Below are positions 31,301-44,300 of a DNA stretch of 64,000 nt, in pieces. Positions within the stretch are counted from its first letter, which is position 1. Every line of letters begins with the position of its first letter. Source of the DNA: Dallia pectoralis. Lineage: Eukaryota > Chordata > Actinopteri > Esociformes > Umbridae. Made by a program: the position numbers and the translations under genes. The stretch spans positions 16,249,821 through 16,313,820 of the forward strand of contig CM055747.1 in NCBI GenBank assembly GCA_029465975.1, read 5' to 3'. The notes under the pieces were generated by a model, which was given only the letters and a program-made list of their open reading frames with translations, searched no databases and was not told the origin of the DNA.

Positions 31301-33200
31301 CGTGTTATGTCGGCCAGGTGTATGGTGTGGTGAAGGCCTACACCACCCGGGTTGGCGTGGGAGCTTTTCCTACTGAGCTGGACAATGTGAGTGTATGGTA
31401 TTCGTTGTGCATTACCAATGCTTTGTGCCAAGCCTTGAACATATCAGCCATGAATAGCATATCAGCCATGAACAGTCTCCAGTACTTCATATTTGACCTG
31501 GTGTTTATAGCTGACCGCTCTGGTTCTGTGTTGTTGTCTAGGACATCGGCAACACGTTGCAGTCCAGGGGGAGGGAGTTTGGTGTGACCACGGGTCGCCG
31601 CCGGCGTTGTGGCTGGCTGGATCTGGTTCTGATCAGATATGCCCACATGGTCAACGGCTTTACCGCGTAAGACTTGTGTCCAGAACAGTGTTTGTTGTAA
31701 TATCCCAAGCATTGTGTCCAGTCTTTTGTAATGTGATGCCAGCTCCATTTAGTATGTGGATAGCAACTCCACATGACCTTGTTGAACACCATGTTGTTGC
31801 CTACAGCATTGCTCTGACCAAACTTGACATCCTGGACACGCTGCCAGAGATCAAAGTGGGTGTGGCGTACTTTGTCGACAATGAGCCCCTTCCTAATTTT
31901 CCAGGTGAGTTTAGCCCCTTTTCGGGGGTCCTGTTTTTACTCGTGTTGTCCCTGTAGCCAACATGGGTGTGTTTACTTGTGTTGTCCCTGTGGCCGACAT
32001 GGGTGTGTTTACTCGTGTTGTCCCTGTAGCCAACATGGGTGTGTTTACTAGTGTTGTCTCTGTGGCCAACATGGGTGTGTTTAATCGTGTTGTCCCAGTG
32101 GATGAACGACATGGATGTGTTTACTTGTGTTGTCCCTGTGGATGAATGACATGGGTGTGTTTACTCGTGTTGTCCCTGTAGCCAGCATGGGTGTGTTTAC
32201 TCGTGTTGTCCCTGTAGCCAGCATGGGTGTGTTTACTCGTGTTGTCCCTTTAGCCAACATGGGTGTGTTTACTCGTGTTGTCCCTTTAGCCAACATGGGT
32301 GTGTTTACTCGTGTTGTCCCTGTAGCCAACATGGGTGTGTTTACTCGTGTTGTCCCTGTAGCCAACATGGGTGTGTTTACTCGTGTTGTCCCTGTAGCCA
32401 ACATGGGTGTGTTTACTCCCTGTAGTGTTGTCCCTGTTGTCCCTGTAGCCAACATGGGTGTGTTTAGCCAACATGGGTGTGTTTACTCGTGTTGTCCCTG
32501 TAGCCAACATGGGTGTGTTTACTCGTGTTGTCCCTGTAGCCAACATGGGTGTGTTTACTCGTGTTGTCCCTGTAGCCAACATGGGTGTGTTTACTCGTGT
32601 TGTCCCTGTGGCCAACATGGGTGTGTTTACTCGTGTTGTCCCTGTGGATGAACGACATGGGTGTGTGTTTACTCGTGTTGTCCCTGTGGATGAACAACAT
32701 GGGTGTTTGTTTACTCGTGTTGTCCCTGTGGATGAACGACATGGATGTGTGTTTACTCGTGTTGTCCCTCTGGATGAACGACATGGATGTGTTTACTCGT
32801 GTTGTCCCTCTGGATGAACGACATGGATGTGTTTACTCGTGTTGTCCCTCTGGATGAACGACATGGATGTGTTTACTCGTGTTGTCCCTGTAGCCAACAT
32901 GGATGTGCTGACGCATGTCACAGTGAAGTACGAGACGCTACCTGGATGGTGCTGCAGCACTGAGGATGTGCGCTGCTTTGACGACCTGCCCCCTCAGGCT
33001 CAGAAGTACATCCGCTTCATCGAGGACTTTTTGCAAGTGCCAGGTCAGTCAGGAAAACAAGTACTTCCTGTAATTCATCAGCCTTACTGAAACAGCCCTT
33101 CATTTGATGGTAATATTCACTTTGTATGTGTTTTTTTTTACTTTTAGTGAAATGGGTTGGAGTTGGAAAGTCCAGAGAGAGTATGATCAAGCTTTTCTGA
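28321..33200 (+). CDS. adss2: Adenylosuccinate synthase (adss2-like), complete, 13 exons
   Basis: Exons: 28321-28590, 29204-29306, 29384-29452, 29554-29604, 29701-29767, 29979-30086, 30190-30271, 31011-31137, 31232-31386, 31542-31666, 31807-31904, 32894-33043 and 33148-33200. They splice in frame to about 485 residues. The enzyme condenses IMP and aspartate using GTP, the first committed step to AMP. Motifs: GAQWGDEGKGK P-loop (exon 1), GGNNAGHTVVVDSVEYDFH (exon 2), GTTKKGIGPAYSSKAAR (exon 6), VEGANAALLDIDFGTYPF (exons 8-9), TSSNCTVGGVCTGLG (exon 9), TTGRRRRCGWLDL (exon 10) and VGVGKSRESM at the C-terminus. KGKGLQGWQERL and VDSVEYDFH favour ADSS2 over ADSS1. The N-terminus before VTVVLGAQWG is about 58 residues, roughly twice that of human ADSS2, and polar. 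Exon 6 uses an atypical donor (GTCGGT); this is the only choice that keeps frame. Intron 11 is almost wholly a minisatellite. Confidence 0.93.
28970..29003. repeat. GT microsatellite in adss2 intron 1
   Basis: A GTGTGTGTGGGTGGGTGTGT-type run of about 34 bases. Confidence 0.85.
31930..32893 (+). repeat. 36-bp minisatellite made of the intron's own 3' splice site
   Basis: Almost all of adss2 intron 11 (31905-32893) is tandem units of about 36 bases: GTGTTGTCCCTGTAGCCAAC followed by ATGGGTGTGTTTACTC. The last unit's TTGTCCCTGTAG is the real acceptor and its CCAACATGG is the start of exon 12 (32894). About a dozen upstream units keep a YAG|CCARCATGG junction. Others carry GTGGCC, or a longer variant with GTGGATGAACGACATGG, which lacks the AG. 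Confidence 0.95.
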
Positions 33201-35127
33201 TCAGTTGCGGTTTTGAAACTGATGATCTGTGGGTTTCTCGCCATCACAACTGCTGCTTTGGACTGTTGTTATTTTTGATGATTAATACTTTAGACAACTA
33301 TAAACCTGAACTCCCAAAGTTTATACTGCATCAAAGGATCAACACCAGCAGTGTCATCAGTGAAACTTTAAGGACATTAACTACTCCGAACAGCAAAGTA
33401 TAACCTGCATTCCACGGCTTTATTCTGTGATTTGACAGACGTCAAAATATTGACTAATATGCTGTTCATCTATTATTGGCTAATTGACAAGGCTCAGTCA
33501 CCTGCTGTAACCATCACAGGTTTCCATTAACCCTTTCTTTCCATTTAATTTCCTGGAAATAGCAGTTTCGAGGAAAGAAACATGTTTTTAGAAGTCCGTA
33601 TGAGTTCTTGTTTTATTTGGTATGTTTTTAAGCAAGATTTTAAACGACTGTGTACTTGTTTTTTTGTACAAAATCTTTTTGGGTGGTTGTTATGCTAATG
33701 TTTAATAGAAGCCTGAAAATGAAAGTCTTTTGGATGAGCTGCATGAAAGGATTACAGGCATGATTTGAGATTTATAAGGGATGCTGTCTGAAAGTTTTAT
33801 ATTGATTGTTAAGATCAATATTGTAATTGTGCACTCACAAACACCCTGGCTGGGTTTTAGATGTTTATAATAAGAGGAACACCAATTTCACCGTGTACAC
33901 TCAGTGACCTGTTTATTTGGTGCACCCATGTAGTACCGGGCAAACCCCAGGGTTTGCTGTAACATGCTGTCAAACATTCCACACAATTCCTACTGATTTG
34001 TCAGTGGTGCATTCATACGCCGTTCTGTTCCGTCTCACCAGAAGGACGCGCTGTTGGGTTTGAGGTCTTGGGATGACGCAGGGCGCTTATTGAGTGAGTA
34101 ACACTTGCTATTGTCTCTGACGACACATGCTCTGTGAGATGGTCGTTATCGTGGGGGGAAAACATAGTTCAATGTATCTGTATTTGGGACCTACAAAGTT
34201 GCCGTATGAGCGATCTGTTTTGGCAAGCCAGGTGTTATGCTTAATAAATTTGCTGCTGAGTTTACATGCTTTACATATCATTTAATGTAATGACAAAAGT
34301 GAACACTGTTCTGTTGATCTGTTAACTATAAAATGATTAATAAACGTCACTGTCAGTTTTTTCTTTTAACATTTTGATAGCTGTAGTATGCAAACAGAGG
34401 ATACAGACTAAGAAATTATTGCTCTTTTTTTAATAAACATTATTGAGATTGATCTCTTTTAAAAGAGGGGCCTGTTCTGAGCAAGATCACAGCTAAGGGT
34501 TGGAAGAACAGGTCAAACCAATTAAATGGGAGTCTGACATCTGTATCTAGTGTGGGACTGGGCATGTACCCATATGTTGAACTTGATGCTAATTTCCAGC
34601 AAGCAAGCAGTGACAGAGGTTGGCGACTATCAATGCTTGCATAGATGTTCTTTGTATTTAGAAGTTGTTTTACTAAGGTAAAAACACGGTCGCTAGCTCA
34701 AAAAAAGAAAGAAACTTCATTGAGTTGTCCGGTTTCCCTACTGTTTATGAGTCGTCTCTGGTTTGTAATGGAGGTTTAATAAAAAAATTAAATATGATTA
34801 AAAACTTGAAGAATAAAGTGCCTAAAATGCTTTCATGTTATAGCACATATTACACACAACTTTATAGCGCAAATGTTATGATCTTTGTGAGGTATACATC
34901 TTGACAGACTTACTGAAATGGAGTGAGGAATTTGGCCAACTCAATGATGCTACATTGAGGTTCATCTGAATTTGCTTGGTTACATTTGGGCATTTTGTGA
35001 TAATTAACAAACCAAGTAAAATTTCATATATTGTGCAAAATACACCAGGCAAGTGTTTGTTGGTTAACAAAAGCCAACGCACAGGTGAGCTCTGCAACAC
35101 AAAAAGCCCTGGACGTCTACGATAGAC
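33201..35127 (+). other. adss2 3' UTR and spacer
   Basis: AT-rich sequence. Candidate poly(A) signals AATAAA are near 34245 and 34342. No exon or named repeat was recognised. Confidence 0.45.
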
Positions 35128-35510
35128 AACAGTGGTGGGTGATCATAGGATATTTGCCATGGAAAAAAATAACAAGCCCTTCACAGCATCCAACCTAGTG
35201 ATGAACGCCCCAGAAGGTAGGCGTATCATTATCCAAGTCAGCCATCAAGAGAAGACTTCACAAGAGCAAATGCAGAGGGTTCACCACAAGGTACAAACCA
35301 TTCATAAGCCTTAAGAGTAAGTAGGAAGGCCAGATCTTTGTCAAAAACGGTCTAAAAAACTCTAGTCTAGTTGTGGAACAGCATACTATGGACAGGTGAA
35401 ACTAAGATCAACATGTATAAAAATTATGGGAATAAAAAAGTATGAAAAATACTTGGAACGGCTCATGATCCAAAATATACCACGTCTTCTGCAAAACATG
35501 TGATATGTGC
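35128..35510 (+). mobile_element. Decayed Tc1-like transposase fragment
   Basis: The plus strand preserves word-level similarity to fish Tc1-like transposase DNA, around GTGGAACAGCATACTATGGAC (35374-35395), GAAACTAAGATCAACATGTA (35398-35417) and CTTGGAACGGCTCATGATCC (35453-35472), the region coding the W-x-D-E-T motif. Frames are broken throughout. The ends are not clear and decayed sequence may extend to about 36300. Confidence 0.6.
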
Positions 35511-36589
35511 TTGAACTCAATGTCAGACACATTTGTCATTAGCATGTGACATGACCTAACCCTAATTTCTCCTAAGAAACCAAATCTTGGAGATTCAAGC
35601 TGGTCCGGTGTGAATTCAAAGATGATAAAAACAGATTTTTTTTTCCATTATCTGCTTTCACTTTAGGAACCACTGGTAGTGCTTGCCTGCCTTGAAACCA
35701 ACGTTTATGGCAGAGTTTGAGACCATCAGAACCGTATGTAAGTTGTGTCAGATGTTATTATAAAGGTAGGAAGAAAATCAGAAGTGTTTGGGCCTCTAGG
35801 ACCTGATTTGAATAGTCGTTGTGTATGACATCCAGTATTAAGGACGGATAAAGCTAGGAATACAGAATCCTTATTTTCCACCTGACCTGAATTGATTTTC
35901 CAACTGGGACCTAGGAAAGCAGGGTCGACAGACATGCACAATAATAATGCATTATTTACATGTTTCTAACGTTTTTTTTGAAAATCTGAATCGCTTATCA
36001 CTAGATCAAGCATTTAAAAATACTGTTCTCCAACAATTTTTCTTTGCCAGTGTGTTTGGGCTACAGACAAACCAATATAGAAAGATCGTTTTCTTATGAA
36101 GTAATCAAAACCACTACAATTGATGTCAGGTGGGGGCAATTAGCATAGTACCATCTGTGAAGTGACTGGTTGTACCTGTACCATTTATCCGAACCAGGTG
36201 TTTTACTAATTACATTTTAATAATTGTTCAGAATGTCTTTCGATGTTATTTTCACTTTTTTATGAGATTCACTCTTGTTACTCCAAAAAAAAAAACACTT
36301 CCGATGCCTAATATTTTTTTCCTCCACCAAAAATCACTGTCATAAATGACAAAAATTCAACTTTTATTACAATGAATGTTTTCAAATGTCAATTAACCAA
36401 AATGCTGTCTGATTAATATTGAGTAACACCTTTCTGTATGTCGCGGTGTCATTTGTTAGTTGTTTAGTTCCGCGGTATATGATGTTGCAGATGCATTTGG
36501 AGTGTAAACTATTGAAAATAAAAATGGATTGTCAATCTCAATTCATTGCATTGTTTAAATAACAGTGAAATAAATACTTATGTCCTACT
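35511..36589. other. Spacer upstream of stx5
   Basis: AT-rich, probably remains of old DNA transposons. No frame, RNA gene or tandem array recognised. Confidence 0.35.
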
Positions 36590-36739
36590 GGTGTTCCGTA
36601 TAATGGACACGTTTACGTGGCAATGACGTCAGAAGGACCCGTATGTGTCGTAAGCACTATCAGTAGCTGTCTCTCTGGCAGTAGCCAGCTTATGGTCAAA
36701 TAGAAAAAGAAGAGAGAAGTAAACTTTATCTGCTTACCG
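36590..36739 (+). promoter_or_regulatory. stx5: Probable stx5 promoter and 5' non-coding exon
   Basis: A perfect CRE, TGACGTCA (36624-36631), preceded by TTTACGTGGCA (36612-36622) with an ACGTGG core, sits just before a pyrimidine/purine-mixed exon that ends at a consensus donor (CTTACCG|GTAAGA, donor at 36740). The next acceptor on this strand that leads into a gene is the stx5 one at 48681, so this is the likely first, untranslated exon. CRE/ACGTGG elements bind CREB/ATF and CREB3-type factors, which would suit an ER-Golgi SNARE gene. There is no TATA box, and the transcription start is inferred. Confidence 0.55.
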
Positions 36740-37599
36740 GTAAGAAATTGTTGCTGTGTAAAACCTAAATATGTCTCGAAAATGTGATTATACCTGCTTA
36801 TTTATGTATCCACTGTGTTTTGTTCGTTAAAACGTTTTTATTAGTACTACGACTACGTAACTGACGAGCTAGTTAGCTAACTGTTGTTGTGTTATTCTGC
36901 CTGATGCTAGTTAGCTGGTCATCCCCATAACCCGCTAGCAGCAGCCGGCTTATTGCGAGAATATTTCACATGCCATTAAATCGATACTACTATCCACACA
37001 GAACAATTTCTTTTGTTAGCTAGCTTCTGTAGTTAGATTATCAATATGTTTAAATATATATGAAGTAATAACGATGTCGTTAGGTTAACCATAGCTATAT
37101 TTGATTAATTCTGAGAGTATGTGTTATAAAGTCAATGTATCTAGTCTTCTTAAGTAACTACCGGTAGTTGTTATTATGTAGTTAACTTAGTTTCATTGAT
37201 AACAAAGTAATATACGTTATAGTTCGCCAAAACTTGTTTTTTTTTCTAAACATAAGCTACTTCACTAGGCCAATTAAATGAAGTAAAATGATCTAGCTTT
37301 TAGTTTTACACCGCCTTGATTAGATTAGCAGCTAGTAGTAGTTCAGTCAAACCAGTCAGTATTGAGTCATTAAGAAATTATAATATAGATTTGACATTAT
37401 GTAATATTTTTCCATTACTTTCGTTTTGCTGTATTGTTTGCAACACTTTAACCCAGGAAGTATTTCGGAAGGAAGTGTCTGTTTTTTATTTCTAATGTGT
37501 CTATATTATTTTGACGTGTTGTATCCACTCGTTCAGCGATTGTGGTTCATTCCCTGGAATTATTCCCCCAATATCTACACTAGTTAAGACACCTACTCA
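36740..37599 (+). other. stx5 intron 1, proximal part
   Basis: AT-rich intronic sequence with several GTTAGCTAGC-like words. No other feature seen. Confidence 0.4.
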
Positions 37600-37960
37600 T
37601 AATTTTTTTTACTGTTCTCTACATTGTAGAACAATATTGAAGACATAAAAACCCGGAATTACAAATCGAATAATGCACACTAATAATAAAGAGTTAAACG
37701 AATTAAAATACATTTATATTGTAGATTATTCAAGGTAGCCACTCTTTGCGTTGATGACAGCTTTGCACATTTTTGGCATTCTCTAGTCACGTGAAATACC
37801 TTTTGGAAAAGAAATGTTTCTTGTAAAAATTCCTTTCCTTGATGCGTTATAGGGTTTGTATACAGAGCGTGACAAAGTAGTTTGGGTATAGAGAATGGCA
37901 TTGTTATGTTTGTATTGTAGTAGTCCATATTATGAATAGATCAGCTCAAATAAGCAAGAG
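37600..37960 (-). mobile_element. Tc1-like transposon relic, transposase 3' end, in stx5 intron 1
   Basis: The segment 37725-37800 (CAAGGTAGCCACTCTTTGCG, GATGACAGCTTTGCACATTT, TTGGCATTCTCTAGTCACGT) is the reverse complement of the well-known 3' coding end of salmonid/fish Tc1 transposases. The AT-rich part to 37600, including CTACATTGTAGAACAATATTGA, matches the usual 3' tail. It is decayed, with no intact frame. Confidence 0.75.
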
Positions 37961-38337
37961 AACTGTCCGGCATTACTTTAAGACGTTAATTTCATTTAAC
38001 ATGGCCAATTTTGGTAATTTTGAAAGTTTCTTTAAGTGCAGTTGCAAAAAACATCAAGCGCTATAACTGGTTGGTTCATGAGGAAGTCCTTTGAAAAATT
38101 CTAGTAACCTGACTTTTTGGTACCCAAGTGTTCTTATTACACTCTTGTCTTGTGTTTTTCATTTGTAGTTTAAACTACAGTCAAATGGTTTGACAAAGTA
38201 TATCAGTTGCAAATGTGTTTGGTTTGTTTTGCTCTGCAATTTTTCATCAGCATGAGAAGTTGGGGTGCTCAGTGTGCAGCGTTTACGTTTGACAACTACT
38301 GATACACGCACGATATTGGTCTGTTTGTGTGTGAGAC
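37961..38337. other. Intronic sequence between the Tc1 relic and the 35-bp array
   Basis: About 380 bases of intron with no recognised feature. It ends at the first unit of the array. Confidence 0.5.
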
Positions 38338-41300
38338 ACTGATGCACACTACTGCCATTAGGGATGTGTCACACTGATGCACACTACTGCCATTAGGGAT
38401 GTGTCACACTGATGCACACTACTGCCATTAGGGATGTGTCACACTGATGCACACTACTGCCATTAGGGATGTGTCACACTGATGCACACTACTGCCATTA
38501 GGGGTGTGTCACACTGATGCACACTACTGCCATTAGGGGTGTGTCACACTGATGCACACTACTGCCAGTAGGGGTGTGTCACACTGATGCACACTACTGC
38601 CAGTAGGGGTGTGTCACACTGATGCACACTACTGCCAGTAGGGGTGTGTCACACTGATGCACACTACTGCCAGTAGGGGTGTGTCACACTGATGCACACT
38701 ACTGCCAGTAGGGGTGTGTCACACTGATGCACACTACTGCCAGTAGGGGTGTGTCACACTGATGCACACTACTGCCAGTAGGGGTGTGTCACACTGATGC
38801 ACACTACTGCCAGTAGGGGTGTGCCACACTGATGCACACTACTGCCAGTAGGGGTGTGTCACACTGATGCACACTACTGCCAGTAGGGGTGTGTCACACT
38901 GATGCACACTACTGCCAGTAGGGGTGTGTCACACTGATGCACACTACTGCCAGTAGGGGTGTGTCACACTGATGCACACTACTGCCATTAGGGGTGTGTC
39001 ACACTGATGCACACTACTGCCATTAGGGATGTGTCACACTGATGCACACTACTGCCATTAGGGATGTGTCACACTGATGCACACTACTGCCATTAGGGAT
39101 GTGTCACACTGATGCACACTACTGCCATTAGGGATGTGTCACACTGATGCACACTACTGCCATTAGGGATGTGTCACACTGATGCACACTACTGCCATTA
39201 GGGATGTGTCATGTGTCACACACACTGATGCACACTACTGCCATTAGGGATGTGTCACACTGATGCACACTACTGCCATTAGGGATGTGTCACACTGATG
39301 CACACTACTGCCATTAGGGATGTGTCACACTGATGCACACTACTGCCATTAGGGATGTGTCACACTGATGCACACTACTGCCATTAGGGATGTGTCACAC
39401 TGATGCACACTACTGCCATTAGGGATGTGTCACACTGATGCACACTACTGCCATTAGGGATGTGTCACACTGATGCACACTACTGCCATTAGGGATGTGT
39501 CACACTGATGCACACTACTGCCATTAGGGATGTGTCACACTGATGCACACTACTGCCATTAGGGGTGTGTCACACTGATGCACACTACTGCCATTAGGGG
39601 TGTGTCACACTGATGCACACTACTGCCATTGTGTCACACTGATGCACACTACTGCCATGGGTGTGTCACACTGATGCACACTACTGCCATTAGGGATGTG
39701 TCACACTGATGCACACTACTGCCATTAGGGATGTGTCACACTGATGCACACTACACACTACTGCCATTAGGGATGTGTCACACTGATGCACACTACTGCC
39801 ATTAGGGATGTGTCACACTGATGCACACTACTGCCATTAGGGTGTGTCACACTGATGCACACTACTGCCATTAGGGGTGTGTCACACTGATGCACACTAC
39901 TGCCATTAGGGATGTGTCACACTGATGCACACTACTGCCAGTAGGGGTGTGTCACACTGATGCACACTACTGCCATTAGGGGTGTGTCACACTGATGCAC
40001 ACTACTGCCATTAGGGATGTGTCACACTGATGCACACTGCCACTGCCATTAGGGATGTGTCACACTGATGCACACTACTGCCATTAGGGATGTGTCACAC
40101 TGATGCACACTACTGCCATTAGGGATGTGTCACACTGATGCACACTACTGCCATTAGGGATGTGTCACACTGATGCACACTACTGCCATTAGGGGTGTGT
40201 CACACTGATGCACACTACTGCCATTAGGGGTGTGTCACACTGATGCACACTACTGCCATTAGGGTGTCACACTGATGCACACTCACACACTGATGCACAC
40301 TACTGCCATTAGGGTGTGTGTCACACTGATGCACACTACTGCCATTAGGGATGTGTCACACTGATGCACACTACTGCCATTAGGGATGTGTCACACTGAT
40401 GCACACTGATGCACTGCCATTAGGGATGTGTGTGTCACACTGATGCACACTACTGCCATTAGGGATGTGTCACACTGATGCACACTACTGCCATTAGGGA
40501 TGTGTCACACTGATGCACACTACTGCCATTAGGGTGTCATGTGTCACACTGATGCACACTACTGCCATTAGGGATGTGTCACACTGATGCACACTACTGC
40601 CATTAGGGATGTGTCACACTGATGCACACTACTGCCATTAGGGATGTGTCACACTGATGCACACTACTGCCATTAGGGATGTGTCACACTGATGCACACT
40701 ACTGCCATTAGGGATGTGTCACACTGATGCACACTACTGCCATTAGGGATGTGTCACACTGATGCACACTACTGCCATTAGGGATGTGTCCATTAGGGAT
40801 GTGTCACACTGATGCACACTACTGCCATTAGGGATGTGTCACACTGATGCACACTACTGCCATTAGGGATGTGTCACACTGATGCACACTACTGCCATTA
40901 GGGGATGTGTCACACTGATGCACACTACTGCCATTAGGGATGTGTCACACTGATGCATGTGCCATTAGGGATCACACTGATGCACACTGTGTCACACTGC
41001 CATTAGGGATGTGTCACACTGATGCACACTCACACACTGATGCACACTACTGCCATTAGGGATGTGTCACACTGATGCACACTACTGCCATTAGGGATGT
41101 GTCACACTGATGCACACTACTGCCATTAGGGATGTGTCACACTGATGCACACTACTGCCATTAGGGATGTGTCACACTGATGCACACTACTGCCATTAGG
41201 GATGTGTCACACTGACACACTGATGCACACTGACACACTGCCATTAGGGATGTGTCACACTGATGCACACTACTGCCATTAGGGATGTGTCACACTGATG

Positions 41301-44300
41301 CACACTACTGCCATTAGGGATGTGTCACACTGATGCACACTACTGCCACTGATAGGGGATGTGTCACACTGATGCACACTACTGCCATTAGGGATGTGTC
41401 ACACTGATGCACACTACTGCCATTAGGGATGTGTCACACTGATGCACACTACTGCCATTAGGGATGTGTCACACTGATGCACACTACTGCCATTAGGGAT
41501 GTGTCACACTGATGCACACTACTGCCATTAGGGATGTGTCACACTGATGCACACTACTGCCATTAGGGATGTGTCACACTGATGCACACTACTGCCATTA
41601 GGGATGTGTCACACTGATGCACACTACTGCCATTAGGGATGTGTCACACTGATGCACACTACTGCCATTAGGGATGTGTCACACTGATGCACACTACTGC
41701 CATTAGGGATGTGTCACACTGATGCACACTACTGCCATTAGGGATGTGTCACACTGATGCACACTACTGCCAGTAGGGATGTGTCACACTGATGCACACT
41801 ACTGCCATTAGTAGGGATGTGTCACACTGATGCACACTACTGCCAGGGATGTGTCACACTGGCACACTACTGCCAGTAGGGATGTGTCACACTGATGCAC
41901 ACTACTGCCAGTAGGGATGTGTCACACTGATGCACACTACTGCCATTAGGGATGTGTCACACTGATGCACACTACTGCCAGTAGGGATGTGTCACACTGA
42001 TGCACACTACTGCCATTAGGGATGTGTCACACTGATGCACACTACTGCCAGTAGGGATGTGTCACACTGATGCACACTACTGCCATTAGGGATGTGTCAC
42101 ACTGATGCACACTACTGCCATTAGGGATGTGTCACACTGATGCACACTACTGCCATTAGGGATGTGTCACACTGATGCACACTACTGCCAGTAGGGATGT
42201 GTCACACTGATGCACACTACTGCCATTAGGGATGTGTCACACTGATGCACACTACTGCCATTAGGGATGTGTCACACTGATGCACACTACTGCCATTAGG
42301 GATGTGTCACACTGATGCACACTACTGCCATTAGGGATGTGTGTCACACTGATGCACACTACTGCCAGTAGGGATGTGTCACACTGATGCACACTACTGC
42401 CATTAGGGATGTGTCACACTGATGCACACTACTGCCAGTAGGGATGTGTCACACTGATGCACACTACTGCCATTAGGGATGTGTCACACTGATGCACACT
42501 ACTGCCAGTAGGGATGTGTCACACTGATGCACACTACTGCCAGTAGGGATGTGTCACACTGATGCACACTACTGCCATTAGGGATGTGTCACAGATGCAC
42601 ACTACTGCCATGGGATGTGTCACACTGATGCACACTACTGCCATTAGGGATGTGTCACACTGATGCACACTACTGCCATTAGGGATGTGTCACACTGATG
42701 CACACTACTGCCACTTAGGGGTGTGTCACACTGATGCACACTACTGCCAGTAGGGATGTGTCACACTGATGCACACTACTGCCATTAGGGATGTGTCACA
42801 CTGATGCACACTACTGCCATTAGGGATGTGTCACACTGATGCACACTACTGCCATTAGGGATGTGTCACACTGATGCACACTACTGCCATTAGGGATGTG
42901 TCACACTGATGCACACTACTGCCAGTAGGGATGTGTCACACTGATGCACACTACTGCCAGTAGGGATGTGTCACACTGATGCACACTACTGCCAGTAGGG
43001 ATGTGTCACACTGATGCACACTACTGCCAGTAGGGATGTGTCACACTGATGCACACTACTGCCAGTAGGGATGTGTCACACTGATGCACACTACTGCACA
43101 CTGATGCACACTACTGCCAGTAGGGATGTGTCACACTGATGCACACTACTGCCATTAGGGATGTGTCACACTGATGCACACTACTGCCATTAGGGATGTG
43201 TCACACTGATGCACACTACTGCCATTAGGGATGTGTCACACTGATGCACACTACTGCCATTAGGGATGTGTCACACTGATGCACACTACTGCCATTAGGG
43301 ATGTGTCACACTGATGCACACTACACACTGATGCACACTGCCATTAGGGATGTGTCACACTGATGCACACTACTGCCATTAGGGATGTGTCACACTGATG
43401 CACACTACTGCCAGTAGGGATGTGTCACACTGATGCACACTACTGCCAGTAGGGATGTGTCACACTGATGCACACTACTGCCAGTAGGGATGTGTCACAC
43501 TGATGCACACTACTGCCAGTAGGGATGTGTCACACTGATGCACACTACTGCCAGTAGGGATGTGTCACACTGATGCACACTACTGCCATTAGGGTGTCAC
43601 ACTGTGTCACACTGATGCACACTACTGCCATTAGGGATGTGTCACACTGATGCACACTACTGCCATTAGGGATGTGTCACACTGATGCACACTACTGCCA
43701 TTAGGGATGTGTCACACTGATGCACACTACTGCCATTAGGGATGTGTCACACTGATGCACACTACTGCCATGATGGGCCATGGGATGTCACACTGATGCA
43801 CACTACTGCCATTAGGGATGTGTCACACTGATGCACACTACTGCCATTAGGGATGTGTCACACTGATGCACACTACTGCCAGTAGGGATGTGTCACACTG
43901 ATGCACACTACTGCCATTAGGGATGTGTCACACTGATGCACACTACTGCCAGTAGGGATGTGTCACACTGATGCACACTACTGCCATTAGGGATGTGTCA
44001 CACTGATGCACACTACTGCCATTAGGGATGTGTCACACTGATGCACACTACTGCCATTAGGGATGTGTCACACTGATGCACACTACTGCCATTAGGGATG
44101 TGTCACACTGATGCACACTACTGCCATTAGGGATGTGTCACACTGATGCACACTACTGCCATTAGGGATGTGTCACACTGATGCACACTACTGCCATTAG
44201 GGATGTGTCACACTGATGCACACTACTGCCATTAGGGATGTGTCACACTGATGCACACTACTGCCATTAGGGATGTGTCACACTGATGCACACTACTGCC

